NCBI RefSeq assembly: GCF_001682855.1
Contig: NZ_MAQW01000033.1
Coordinates: forward strand, 77,580 to 141,579
Reading direction: 5' to 3'
DNA from: Bacillus sp. FJAT-27264
GTDB taxonomy: Bacteria; Bacillota; Bacilli; Paenibacillales; Paenibacillaceae
Length of the DNA stretch: 64,000 bases
In this document: one piece after another, positions 1 to 8,322 of the stretch
How positions within the stretch are numbered: the stretch's first letter is position 1
Layout of the letters: every line of letters begins with the position of its first letter
Position numbers and translations under genes: made by a program
Notes under the pieces: generated by a model
Told to the model about the DNA's origin: nothing
Seen by the model: only the letters and a program-made list of their open reading frames with translations
Database searches by the model: none

Positions 1-1764
1 GCCTTCCACCCGTTTCTGGGCGGACTCGACAGCACGGGTAATCATCCGGCTCTCGATCGGCTGATCTTCTTCAAATCCAAGACGGTCCATCATGTTCAGT
101 ACATTATCTGCACCAAAACGCTTCATCAGTTCATCCCCGAGGGAAAGATAGAACTGTGTGGAACCAGGGTCGCCCTGACGTCCTGCACGTCCGCGAAGCT
201 GGTTGTCGATCCGCCGCGATTCATGACGCTCTGTACCAATGATATGCAATCCACCGAGTTCGGATACACCTTCACCCAGAATGATATCTGTACCACGACC
301 CGCCATATTGGTAGCGATCGTAACCGTACCTGGTTGTCCTGCATGAGTGATAATCTCGGCTTCCGTCGCGTGATGCTTCGCGTTCAATACCTGGTGTCTA
401 ACACCTTTGCGCTTCAGCATTTCAGAGAGAAGTTCGGAATTTTCGATTGAAACGGTACCTACCAACACTGGCTGATTTTTCTTGTGACGTTCCACAATCT
501 CAGCCACAACAGCGTTGAATTTGCCGTTCTCGGACTTGTATACCACATCAGGCATATCTTGACGCTGATTCACCTTATTCGTTGGAACCTGAAGAACCTC
601 AAGACCATAAATCTTCTTGAATTCTTCTTCTTCCGTCTTCGCCGTACCAGTCATACCAGCCAGCTTACGGTACATCCGGAAGTAGTTCTGGAAGGTGATC
701 GTTGCAAGCGTCATGCTCTCGTTCTGTACCTGAATTTCTTCCTTGGCTTCAATCGCCTGATGCAGACCATCGCTATAACGGCGGCCCGCCATCAGCCGGC
801 CTGTAAATTCGTCAACGATAACCACTTCTTCTTCATTCACCACATAATCCACATCACGACGCATAATAACATTCGCCTTGAGTGCTTGTACGATATGATG
901 GTTCAGTGTTACATTGCTGTGGTCATATAGATTCTCAACGCCAAAAGCACGTTCAGCTACGGCTACACCTTTTTCAGTCAAGGCAACAGATTTCACCTTG
1001 ATGTCGACTGTGTAGTCTTCTTCTGCCTTTAATTTCTTTACAAACCGGTCAGCTGCATAGTACAGTTCTGTTGACTTCTCAGCTTGTCCCGAAATAATCA
1101 GCGGTGTACGCGCCTCATCGACCAGGATGGAGTCCACTTCGTCAATAATACAGAAATAGAGCGGACGCTGAACCATTTGCTCCTTATAGAGCACCATGTT
1201 ATCCCGCAAGTAGTCAAAACCAAACTCATTGTTCGTACCGTACGTAATATCGTTGGCATACGCATCTTGTTTATAAGCATGGTCCATGCCGCTCAGGTTG
1301 ACCCCGACCGTCATGCCCAGAAAGTTATAGATTTGTCCCATTTCGGCGCTGTCACGCTGAGCCAGGTAGTCATTGACTGTAACGACATGAACACCTTTAC
1401 CGAGCAATGCATTCAAGTAAACAGGAAGTGTACCTACAAGGGTCTTCCCTTCACCTGTCTTCATCTCGGCAATACGACCCTCATGCAGTGCCATACCACC
1501 AATAAGCTGCACGTCATAATGACGCTTGCCCAGCACCCGCTTGGATGTTTCACGAACCGTAGCAAAAGCCTCGGGCAGAAGCTCTTCCAGCGTCTCTCCC
1601 TTTTCGATCCGGGCGCGGAATTCTTCTGTCTTTCCCTTCAATGCTTCATCGGAAAGCGCCGCAAAATCCGGCTCCAATCCATTAATAATTTCGACTGTTT
1701 TCGAGAGTCGCTTAACATCACGATCATTAGTATCACCAAAAATTTTCTTTACAAGTCCTAGCAT
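1..1764 (-). CDS. secA: Preprotein translocase ATPase SecA (3' end cut off by window)
   Basis: ATPase motor that drives preproteins through the SecYEG channel at the membrane. The 588 codons present run from the start to about two thirds of a typical 830-840 residue SecA; the C-terminal part lies outside the window. Visible are the N-terminal MLGLVKKIFGDTNDRDVKRL, the Walker A motif MKTGEGKTLVG near residues 101-111, the DEVDSILVDEARTPLIISG segment of the first nucleotide-binding fold, and the second fold motifs TNMAGRGTDI and QLRGRAGRQGDPG. The ATG is preceded by GAAAGGGG. The next gene upstream is hpf, the same order as in Bacillus subtilis. Identification is essentially certain from these motifs. 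Confidence 0.98.
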   Translation of the reverse strand, partial: MLGLVKKIFGDTNDRDVKRLSKTVEIINGLEPDFAALSDEALKGKTEEFRARIEKGETLEELLPEAFATVRETSKRVLGKRHYDVQLIGGMALHEGRIAEMKTGEGKTLVGTLPVYLNALLGKGVHVVTVNDYLAQRDSAEMGQIYNFLGMTVGVNLSGMDHAYKQDAYANDITYGTNNEFGFDYLRDNMVLYKEQMVQRPLYFCIIDEVDSILVDEARTPLIISGQAEKSTELYYAADRFVKKLKAEEDYTVDIKVKSVALTEKGVAVAERAFGVENLYDHSNVTLNHHIVQALKANVIMRRDVDYVVNEEEVVIVDEFTGRLMAGRRYSDGLHQAIEAKEEIQVQNESMTLATITFQNYFRMYRKLAGMTGTAKTEEEEFKKIYGLEVLQVPTNKVNQRQDMPDVVYKSENGKFNAVVAEIVERHKKNQPVLVGTVSIENSELLSEMLKRKGVRHQVLNAKHHATEAEIITHAGQPGTVTIATNMAGRGTDIILGEGVSELGGLHIIGTERHESRRIDNQLRGRAGRQGDPGSTQFYLSLGDELMKRFGADNVLNMMDRLGFEEDQPIESRMITRAVESAQKRVEG

Positions 1765-1862
1765 GGTTAACCCCTTTCATGCAACACAGATGGTGGAACC
1801 TTAGCCCATCCCCACTTAAATTGAAAGGGCCAAAATGCAGAAACGATTCCGCTGCTTCATAA

Positions 1863-1891
1863 ATTGTAACAGTTTGTAAGAGATGCCGCAA
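1863..1891 (-). promoter_or_regulatory. Candidate sigma-A promoter of secA
   Basis: On the minus strand, TTGCGG (1891-1886), a 17-nt spacer and TACAAT (1868-1863) with a TG one base upstream (extended -10). This lies about 100 nt ahead of the secA start. The -35 is weak (3/6), so the call rests on the extended -10. Confidence 0.4.
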
Positions 1892-1941
1892 TACAAGCAA
1901 ATACTTGGCACATTTTCATACATAACTATATATACGCATAA

Positions 1942-1986
1942 GAGCCCTATTCGCTTCACGCGAATAAGGGCTCGTTTAATTTTTTT
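1942..1986 (+). terminator. Strong hairpin after hpf; U-tract is on the plus strand
   Basis: Arms 1942-1954 and 1960-1973 (GAGCCCTATTCGC with its complement, one bulged base) close a 5-nt loop. They are followed on the plus strand by GTTTAATTTTTTT. The neighbouring genes (hpf upstream, secA downstream) are both on the minus strand, where the hairpin is followed by a weak TTATGCG rather than a U-run. It probably ends hpf transcription imperfectly or blocks antisense transcription. Confidence 0.6.
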
Positions 1987-2044
1987 ACATCTGACTGATG
2001 ATAACCGCTTCTAACTCTCCACTAATTATAGGAATTAGCTGTAG

Positions 2045-2596
2045 TTAGCTCTGTTCAATCAGTCCGTATTTTCCATCGTTACGTTTGTAAACAACACTCA
2101 CTTCGGATGTATCAATATTGGAGAAGACAAAGAAGTTATGTCCTACCATATTCATCTGCAGGATAGCTTCCTCCACATCCATAGGTTTCAGAGTAAAGCG
2201 CTTGTTCCGTACAACTTCCAAATCATCATCCGTATCCTGTTCTTCTACAGCTACAGAGCTGCCGCCTTCCACGAATAATGTCTTCAGGCTACCTTCCTGA
2301 CGGAACTTGCGGTTCAATTTGGTCTTGTGTTTACGAATTTGGCGTTCCAGCTTGTCCACTACGGCATCAATGGATGAATACATGTCATCGCTGCGATCTT
2401 CCGCACGAAGCGTCACACCTGCAAGCGGAATCGTTACTTCCACTGTATGAAGGCCGCGTACAACGCTAAGCGTTACATATCCTTCTGAGGTAGGGGGTGC
2501 ATCGAAATACTTCTCAAGTCTGCTGAGCTTCTTATCAACATAGTCTCTCAAAGCGTCGGTCACTTCAATTTGTTGACCTCGAATGCTAAATTGCAT
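2045..2596 (-). CDS. hpf: Ribosome hibernation promoting factor, long form
   Basis: Binds the 30S decoding region of idle ribosomes and, in the long form, dimerises them into 100S particles in stationary phase. The 183-residue protein has the S30AE domain at about residues 1-100 (MQFSIRGQQIEVTDALRDYV at the start, and VEVTIPLAGVTLRAED). A linker follows, then the C-terminal dimerisation domain at about 125-183 (VVRNKRFTLKPMDVEEAILQ ... GKYGLIEQS). Length is normal for Firmicute long Hpf (B. subtilis YvyD). The ATG has the RBS AAAGGAGG. It lies directly upstream of secA as in Bacillus. Confidence 0.96.
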   Translation of the reverse strand: MQFSIRGQQIEVTDALRDYVDKKLSRLEKYFDAPPTSEGYVTLSVVRGLHTVEVTIPLAGVTLRAEDRSDDMYSSIDAVVDKLERQIRKHKTKLNRKFRQEGSLKTLFVEGGSSVAVEEQDTDDDLEVVRNKRFTLKPMDVEEAILQMNMVGHNFFVFSNIDTSEVSVVYKRNDGKYGLIEQS

Positions 2597-2624
2597 GGGG
2601 CACTCCTCCTTTGTTTACAGCTCC

Positions 2625-2653
2625 ATTATACCAAATTGTTAGAGCTAAGTAAA
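2625..2653 (-). promoter_or_regulatory. Candidate promoter of hpf (extended -10)
   Basis: TTTACT (2653-2648), 17-nt spacer and TATAAT (2630-2625) with TG one base upstream, 29 nt ahead of the hpf ATG on the minus strand. This looks like a sigma-A promoter. No sigma-B or sigma-H type box was recognised. Confidence 0.6.
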
Positions 2654-2713
2654 AAACAAATCATGACAGCCTTTACATTAAGCTAACAAATTTCCCACAA
2701 GATATTCGTCTTT

Positions 2714-2757
2714 AAAAAAGAAGTCCGGAAAGAGCATAGAAACGACCCTTTCCGGAC
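2714..2757 (-). terminator. Rho-independent terminator of the SLH gene
   Basis: 10-bp perfect arms GTCCGGAAAG / CTTTCCGGAC (2723-2732 and 2748-2757), followed on the minus strand by TTCTTTTTT. It lies between the SLH gene stop (2851) and the hpf promoter. Confidence 0.85.
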
Positions 2758-2850
2758 GATTACAATTCTATTCTGCTACAGACAATAATTGCTCATACAC
2801 AGTTCAACTAAATTCTTAACTTGTGAATCAGCCACCTCGGGTTCCTTCTG

Positions 2851-4284
2851 TTATGGCTGCTTCGTATGGAAGCGAACCACCTCTACGGAGGACCAGTTGC
2901 TGCCGGAGCCGCTAACGAGATAAACCTTATAACCTGTTCCCGCAGTAAGTCCAGTTAAAGTGTACGTGTGACCTATCTCTGGAAGTACAGATACAGTACC
3001 TGTCCACGGCGCTGCAAGCGCGGTACTTGAACTGTTCTGTCCAGCTGCCACCTGTGCAGCGCTTGGTACGGCATCGTTCTCAGGAAGCACTACGTACTTA
3101 ACCTGCTGGGTCGTTCCGCCAGCCTGTCCATACTTGAAGTACACGTCAGCCGTTACAGTTCCGATCTGTCCCGGCTGTGCCAGCGTAATGGCATCTGCAT
3201 TGGCCGGGACTGTCTTCAACTGCACCTTTACTACGGAGGACCAATTGCCTGAGGTATCCGTAATCACTGCGAATGTAGCATATTCCGTGTTTGCTTGCAG
3301 GCCATAAACCGAGAGGGAAACTGTTGTGTTAGCAGCGATTGCCTTGGTTCCATGATTTACAACCGTTATACCAGCACCGCCCTGTCCGCCTTTCACTTCA
3401 GCCACACTTGGTGTTATCAGCGTGCCGGTATATGGAACCACAACATAATACACTTCACCTGTTACTGAAGGTGTGAGGTACACATCTGCAGTAACCGATC
3501 CAACATGTCCATAGGTAGCACCAGTAACCGTTGGAGTGGTGATGGTCCCGCCACCGCCTCCTCCGCTGCCCCCACCTGGAACAGATGTAGGAACTGGGGT
3601 AGGACTGGCAGTAGGTACAGGTGTAGCCGACGGCGTTGGTGTAGGTACCGGCGTAGGATTCACACCGCCTGGTGCAGGTTTATACAGTACCGAATTGCTA
3701 ATGATGCCTACGGCTTCGGCACGGGTCAGTGCTTTTTTAGGGCCGAATGTTCCGTCAGGATAACCGTTGATGATCTTCTTGTCTGCAGCTGCTGCGATGG
3801 CTCCACGACTCCATGCAGCAAACTGGCTGTTGTCTTTAAATTTAGTAGTAGATGAATTCGTATTCAGCTTCAGCAGCTTGGCAGTAATCACAGCTGCCTC
3901 CTGTCTCGTTAGGGGGTTATTAGGACGGAACGTATTATTTTCATACCCTCCAATGTATCCCGCTTTGACAGCCTTAGCTACTTCCATATAGGACCAATTC
4001 GAGCTCTTCAGATCCGTGAAGTTAACAGTTCCTGTCTCCGTAAATCCGAACAGACGGTTTACGAAGGCAACATATTCAGCACGTGTAATCGCATTATTGG
4101 GCTTAACTGTACCGTCAGGATATCCCCCAAGATATCCCTTATCAAGCCATTGCTGCAATTGCGCTTGAGCCCAGTGTCCCTGAATATCTTTGGGAACAGG
4201 GGCTGCAGATACACTGCCCAGAGAGCCGAGCAACATGCTCACTCCCAGCATTCCGGTCATAAGACCGCGCCACATCTTTTTCAT
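2851..4284 (-). CDS. Exported SLH-domain surface protein with two Fn3-like repeats
   Basis: Secreted protein expected to bind the pyruvylated secondary cell-wall polymer. With the chosen start (MKKMWRGLMTGMLGV) it is 477 residues. It has a signal peptide ending near VSAAPVP, three SLH domains at about residues 30-195 (each with the GGYPDGT or GGYENNTF turn followed by TRAEY or TRQEA), and a Pro/Thr-rich then glycine-rich linker. Two homologous beta-rich repeats of about 110 residues follow, both with a GSVTADVYL- or GTVTADVYF-like start and a NWSSV-type end. AGGAGG lies 12 nt before this ATG; an alternative ATG at 4296 directly abuts it. The ligand of the two repeats is unknown. Confidence 0.85.
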   Translation of the reverse strand: MKKMWRGLMTGMLGVSMLLGSLGSVSAAPVPKDIQGHWAQAQLQQWLDKGYLGGYPDGTVKPNNAITRAEYVAFVNRLFGFTETGTVNFTDLKSSNWSYMEVAKAVKAGYIGGYENNTFRPNNPLTRQEAAVITAKLLKLNTNSSTTKFKDNSQFAAWSRGAIAAAADKKIINGYPDGTFGPKKALTRAEAVGIISNSVLYKPAPGGVNPTPVPTPTPSATPVPTASPTPVPTSVPGGGSGGGGGGTITTPTVTGATYGHVGSVTADVYLTPSVTGEVYYVVVPYTGTLITPSVAEVKGGQGGAGITVVNHGTKAIAANTTVSLSVYGLQANTEYATFAVITDTSGNWSSVVKVQLKTVPANADAITLAQPGQIGTVTADVYFKYGQAGGTTQQVKYVVLPENDAVPSAAQVAAGQNSSSTALAAPWTGTVSVLPEIGHTYTLTGLTAGTGYKVYLVSGSGSNWSSVEVVRFHTKQP

Positions 4285-4377
4285 TTTGCAGTTCATCCTC
4301 CTACAGAAAGTATAGTGTGCGCCCTGGTAAGCTAAAAAGCTCAACGTCACCCATTACCCGAGTATTTGGAGGACTAA

Positions 4378-4424
4378 ACCTTTTTATGGAAAATTGTAGT
4401 TATATAAAGCCATTTATGCATTGC
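4378..4424 (-). promoter_or_regulatory. Candidate promoter upstream of the SLH gene (low confidence)
   Basis: On the minus strand TTGAGC, an 18-nt spacer and TATAAC lie within this stretch and would give a leader of roughly 100 nt. An alternative TATACT box near 4311 is closer to the gene but has no good -35. Confidence 0.3.
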
Positions 4425-4449
4425 TCAACTGCCCAATGATTGCGTATAC

Positions 4450-4484
4450 AATAAAAAGAACCTTGGGAATATTCCCAAGGTTCT
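4450..4484 (-). terminator. Terminator of the cold-shock gene
   Basis: Perfect 28-bp palindrome (arms 4457-4470 and 4471-4484, AGAACCTTGGGAAT and complement), followed on the minus strand by TTTTATT. Confidence 0.8.
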
Positions 4485-4547
4485 CGCTAGCGTTGTATCA
4501 ATTGCTAACCATCTACCATATATATGTAGGTCGGCTTCGCCGGATGA

Positions 4548-4745
4548 TTATAATTTGATTACGTTAGCTGCTTGTGGTCCACGTGCACCTTCAACGATAT
4601 CAAATTCTACGGATTGACCCTCATCCAATGTCTTGAAACCGTCTGTTTGAATCGCGGAAAAGTGTACAAATACGTCCCCACCGTCTGCAGTCTCGATAAA
4701 ACCATAACCCTTTTCTGCATTAAACCATTTTACTTTACCTTCCAT
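4548..4745 (-). CDS. CspA-family cold-shock protein
   Basis: Small single-domain RNA/ssDNA-binding protein of 65 residues, the usual length for the family, thought to melt RNA structure at low temperature or in rapid growth. Both RNP motifs are visible: KGYGFIE (RNP1) and VFVHF (RNP2). The fold is preceded by the canonical MEGKVKWFNAEKG start, and the C-terminal GPQAANVIKL is typical. It is a single-gene unit with its own promoter and terminator. Which paralogue (cspB, C or D) cannot be decided here. Confidence 0.96.
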   Translation of the reverse strand: MEGKVKWFNAEKGYGFIETADGGDVFVHFSAIQTDGFKTLDEGQSVEFDIVEGARGPQAANVIKL

Positions 4746-4798
4746 TGATTAAACATTCCCTTCGTCATCAGATGAACGTGAGTCTTGCTCACAACTCG

Positions 4799-4828
4799 AC
4801 TATACCATCGCTGCTTCTCAATTGTCAA
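4799..4828 (-). promoter_or_regulatory. Sigma-A promoter of the cold-shock gene
   Basis: On the minus strand a perfect TTGACA (4828-4823), an 18-nt spacer and TATAGT (4804-4799) with an extended TG, about 50 nt before the ATG. The rest of 4829-5057 is very AT-rich with no further gene seen. Confidence 0.7.
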
Positions 4829-5057
4829 TTGGAAAAGAAAATGATTACATGCAATAAATTACCACAATATAATATTCTATATTTTCTCCTCCAAAAGCCC
4901 AACTGCAGCCAATGAGTATACCTGTGTATATATACACAACAAATACCACTGCTGAAACATACTAAATTTATTTATTATAATAAAACCTAATTCACTTGTA
5001 ATGCTAGTTTGACGATAAATATAAATAGAGATGAATTGACCAAGAGGAGATAAAACT

Positions 5058-6047
5058 ATGAGCACTATAAACAATAAAATAATCGTATTCGGAACTGGAT
5101 CAAAGCAAACAGAATTTGAAAATCATCTTTCTAATGTTGAAGTTCTCTTCTACTTAGATAACGATAAGCAAAAGAGGGGGGGAGTTCACAATAATCTAAT
5201 TGTTAGACTTCCCGAGGATTGCAGTTTAGATGAACTTGAAAATAACTTAATAGTTATAGCCAGTTCTTTTTATAGTGAAATATCTGAGCAACTAGAAGAA
5301 ATGGGATTGCAAGAAAATATTCATTTTATGGATATGTACCGCTTTCTACCTATAGATACTGTGAGATTGATGCTGGATGTTCCAGAAGATATACCTAATG
5401 ACTTCTTCCACACCATTCTAAGTTGTAGAAAATATACATTAACTTCGTTTGAAAGAATGTTTTCTCTTTACCAATCAATAAGTTATATTGTGAAAAATAA
5501 CATCAAGGGAGCTATTGTTGAGTGTGGGGTTTGGAAAGGGGGCAGCATGATGTTAAGTGCATACTCTTTAATCAGCTTAAATGCAACTGATCGAAATTTG
5601 TATCTATATGATACTTTCTCGGGAATGACTGCTCCCACCGAGATTGATACCAGTCTATTCAACGAAAATGCTAAACAATTATGGCTAGAACACGATCAAG
5701 GCTGGGCCGTCGGACCGAAGGAAGAGGTCATCAAGAATATGAAATCTACAGGCTATCCTATGGAAAATATACATTTTATAGAGGGAAAAGTAGAAGAGAC
5801 TATACCCGCTCATATACCAGGCAGCATCGCATTACTAAGACTTGATACGGACTGGTACGAATCTACTTACCATGAGCTAAATCACTTGTTTCCGATATTA
5901 AGTCCAAAAGGGATTTTAATAATAGATGATTATGGCCATTGGAAAGGTTCTAAAATTGCTACTGATAAATATATTGACGAGAATAACCTTGCACTATTCT
6001 TGCATAAAATAGACTACACTGCGCGGTTAGCAGTCAAGACTGTATAG
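5058..6047 (+). CDS. TylF/MycF-family O-methyltransferase with an N-terminal GxGxx module
   Basis: Probable SAM-dependent sugar O-methyltransferase, 329 residues. The C-terminal two thirds carries TylF features: GAIVECGVWKGGSMM (SAM site, about residues 152-166), LYDTFSGMTAPT, LLRLDTDWYEST and ILIIDDYGHWKG, the last two with metal-binding acidic residues. The first ~95 residues form a separate module (IIVFGTGSKQ ... VLFYLDNDKQKRGG) resembling the N-termini of the two FkbM proteins at 10781-13033. RBS AGAGGAGA precedes the ATG. It is a single gene on the plus strand at the edge of the sugar island, convergent with the operon starting at 20920. The substrate is unknown. Confidence 0.85.
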   Translation: MSTINNKIIVFGTGSKQTEFENHLSNVEVLFYLDNDKQKRGGVHNNLIVRLPEDCSLDELENNLIVIASSFYSEISEQLEEMGLQENIHFMDMYRFLPIDTVRLMLDVPEDIPNDFFHTILSCRKYTLTSFERMFSLYQSISYIVKNNIKGAIVECGVWKGGSMMLSAYSLISLNATDRNLYLYDTFSGMTAPTEIDTSLFNENAKQLWLEHDQGWAVGPKEEVIKNMKSTGYPMENIHFIEGKVEETIPAHIPGSIALLRLDTDWYESTYHELNHLFPILSPKGILIIDDYGHWKGSKIATDKYIDENNLALFLHKIDYTARLAVKTV

Positions 6048-6079
6048 AAGGCTTCTGACATTATCCTATTATTATATTT

Positions 6080-6116
6080 AAAAACCGACTCTTATTTCAC
6101 GCAAGAGTCGGTTTTT
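6080..6116. terminator. Bidirectional terminator between convergent units
   Basis: 14-bp perfect arms (6080-6093 AAAAACCGACTCTT and 6103-6116), with U-runs in both directions. It serves the plus-strand methyltransferase and the end of the 11-gene minus-strand operon. Confidence 0.85.
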
Positions 6117-6159
6117 AAATTAGAAATTACACAATTTACTTTAGTGAGCTTTTTTCAGT

Positions 6160-7089
6160 TTAGCTAAAAAGACTTCTGACGAATTCTCTTTCTATATCTG
6201 TAATATATGGGCTCGAATCTAGCCATTGATAATTTCCCATAATTTCTTTGATCATCTTATCATACAAAGCCTGATATTCTAATGACTGCGGGATTTTATT
6301 ACACATCGAAATCATAAATGATAATTCTGAATATTTAACCCTCATTGCAATATCCGGAACTCTACTGGTTAAATATTCTGTACGTTCGCGAAATGCAAGG
6401 AGATATTCATTGAGGAGATCAGGGGAAATAACATTTGTTTGAATAAAGCTTGTCATGTTCCCATTGTGTTTGGTAAAATTATACAAAGGACGTCCCTGGG
6501 CAACTACAATTTCAGCATTTGCAAACACTTTATAAATGACATGTATATCATCTACCATTACATCTTGTTTAAACCTGATATCATCGAATAATTCTCTTCG
6601 AAATAACTTAGTAGGAGGAGCAACATTGTATTTTTGTCTTTTCAACAGCTCATCAAGACCCTCTACTTTATTGAGAATAAGCAGATCATCAAAAATAAAA
6701 TAGGGCTCTAATCTTCCATCAATTTTATTCCAACTCCCACACATTGAGATATCGGCATTGTGTCCTTCTAATAAGTCCCAAAGAAACTGCAGCATTTCAG
6801 GATAACAATAATCATCATCATCAACAAATGTAATATAGTCTCCAGTAACGTTAGAAAGTCCAACATTTCTTCCATTAGAGGCACCATAGTTTACTTTAAG
6901 GTCAATTAGCTTTATACGGTTATCTAAGTCAGAATAATGTTTACAAATCTCAGCGCTATTATCGACAGAACCATTATTAACTAATACAAATTCAAAATCT
7001 TTAAATGTTTGAGAGAGCAGACTTTCAATGGATTGAGGTAAGAATGCGCTCCTATTATATGTAGACATTACCACACTGATTTTAGGCAA
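6160..7089 (-). CDS. GT2-family glycosyltransferase (TTG start)
   Basis: Soluble GT-A fold transferase, 309 residues, last gene of the 11-gene island operon. Motifs: ISVVMSTYNRSAFLPQSIES, VLVNNGSVDNS, GASNGRNVGL and the metal-binding FVDDDDYCYPEM. The start chosen is the TTG at 7089, because it has an ideal AGGAGGGG seven bases upstream and begins exactly at the conserved PKISVVMS strand. An ATG at 7140 would overlap the previous gene by 23 nt and has no Shine-Dalgarno. No membrane segment is seen. Donor and acceptor are unknown. Confidence 0.88.
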   Translation of the reverse strand: MPKISVVMSTYNRSAFLPQSIESLLSQTFKDFEFVLVNNGSVDNSAEICKHYSDLDNRIKLIDLKVNYGASNGRNVGLSNVTGDYITFVDDDDYCYPEMLQFLWDLLEGHNADISMCGSWNKIDGRLEPYFIFDDLLILNKVEGLDELLKRQKYNVAPPTKLFRRELFDDIRFKQDVMVDDIHVIYKVFANAEIVVAQGRPLYNFTKHNGNMTSFIQTNVISPDLLNEYLLAFRERTEYLTSRVPDIAMRVKYSELSFMISMCNKIPQSLEYQALYDKMIKEIMGNYQWLDSSPYITDIEREFVRSLFS

Positions 7090-7117
7090 AATACCCCTCC
7101 TAAATATAATAAATCTG

Positions 7118-8305
7118 TTATCTTTCAAAGTACCTTCCACCGGTTGTATACACTGATTCCATATGTGAAGAGACTACCGATAACTCATACAAAGAAAGCT
7201 TAGTCTTATCAACTTTTCTCTTTTGGCTATTCTCAGTTCTTGATAATATGATTTCTGCCCAACTCTTCGCTCCTCTATCTAATGGTAAGTAATCTACTAG
7301 ACCAAGATTAGGTTCTGGCTGACAAGTCGTTGAAGCAAAACAGGGGATTCCTGCAGCTTGTGCTTCTATCAATGTATTTCCAAACCCCTCATATAAAGAA
7401 GGCAACAAAAAAAAGTCTGAAGCTTTTAGTGCTACAGGAACAGACATATTTTTGTCAAGCATCGTTACATTATTTTCGACATTTTTTTCAATGATATAAT
7501 TCTTCACTTGATCTTCCAACGGGCCTGTACCGATCAGGATCAAATGCAAGTCATCCCTAATTTTTAAGGCTTCATACAATACGTCAATTAAGAATAAGTG
7601 ATTTTTCTGAGTAGCATACCTAGCAACATTCAACAAAATCAGACCATTAGTTGGAACATTCATTTGCGCTCTAGCATCAGATTTTGAAATATTTATTCCA
7701 GTAAACCGTTTGATGTTAATTGGATTTTGCACTACCTCAGCACGTTTATCTCTTATTACATCTTTCCCAAACATATATTCACACGCAGCTTGAGAACATC
7801 CCCATAAATGAGTAGCGAAATACTTTCCTAGAGAAAGGGAAGCTTTTCTTATCCACCTTCTAGAAAGACTAGGCCTAGTCCTGTCGTCAAAACCTGTATT
7901 ATGACTATGAATGATACGGATGGGTACTCTTGCAAGTTTTGCAGCAGCAATTAAATAACCATCCAAGTTCGGATGGGCAATATGAACAGCAGAATAAGGG
8001 CCTTCTCTCTTAAGTAGTCTGTAGAAACAAAAAAAAGAATAGATATCAGCATAAAAATTCCATTTCATAACTTTCTTATGCTTTTTCTTGTCGAATAGAT
8101 TATATATTCTCCCGCCATATGAAATAATTTCTCCATGGTAGCATCCTTCTTCAGGTCTTCTAACTACAAAATCAATAAGTACCTCTTGCTTATTAATGCC
8201 TCGATATATATCCATTATAGTGTTTTCAATACCACCAACATCTACCGGAACTCCATTAACAAATAGTACTCTTTTTATTTGATTATTGGGAGCGCTGCTC
8301 ATCAT
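7118..8305 (-). CDS. GT4-family glycosyltransferase, copy 1
   Basis: Retaining GT-B transferase, 395 residues. N-terminal domain with RVLFVNGVPVDVGGIENTI (glycine loop), and C-terminal nucleotide-sugar domain with LLNVARYATQKNHLFLIDVL, LILIGTGPLEDQV and the EX7E-like segment SLYEGFGNTLIEAQAAGIPC. It is a clear paralogue of the 9601-10767 gene, sharing length and the HSHNTGFDD/HSNNTGIDD and CSQAA/CSQEA signatures. RBS AAAGGAG; either of two adjacent ATGs may be used. It sits between the nucleotide-sugar dehydrogenase and the GT2 gene in the operon. Confidence 0.9.
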   Translation of the reverse strand: MMSSAPNNQIKRVLFVNGVPVDVGGIENTIMDIYRGINKQEVLIDFVVRRPEEGCYHGEIISYGGRIYNLFDKKKHKKVMKWNFYADIYSFFCFYRLLKREGPYSAVHIAHPNLDGYLIAAAKLARVPIRIIHSHNTGFDDRTRPSLSRRWIRKASLSLGKYFATHLWGCSQAACEYMFGKDVIRDKRAEVVQNPINIKRFTGINISKSDARAQMNVPTNGLILLNVARYATQKNHLFLIDVLYEALKIRDDLHLILIGTGPLEDQVKNYIIEKNVENNVTMLDKNMSVPVALKASDFFLLPSLYEGFGNTLIEAQAAGIPCFASTTCQPEPNLGLVDYLPLDRGAKSWAEIILSRTENSQKRKVDKTKLSLYELSVVSSHMESVYTTGGRYFER

Positions 8306-8322
8306 TTACTCCTTTGATCTTT

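Noticed and set aside
484..1761. Plus-strand ORFs over secA
   Set aside because: Antisense shadows of the secA frame without RBS or recognisable domains.
4877..5074. 65-aa minus-strand ORF with hydrophobic start
   Set aside because: It overlaps the start of the plus-strand methyltransferase, has no RBS and arises in very AT-rich DNA.
7090..7140. Longer start for the GT2 gene at 7140
   Set aside because: No Shine-Dalgarno, overlap with the previous gene, and a TTG at 7089 has an ideal one.
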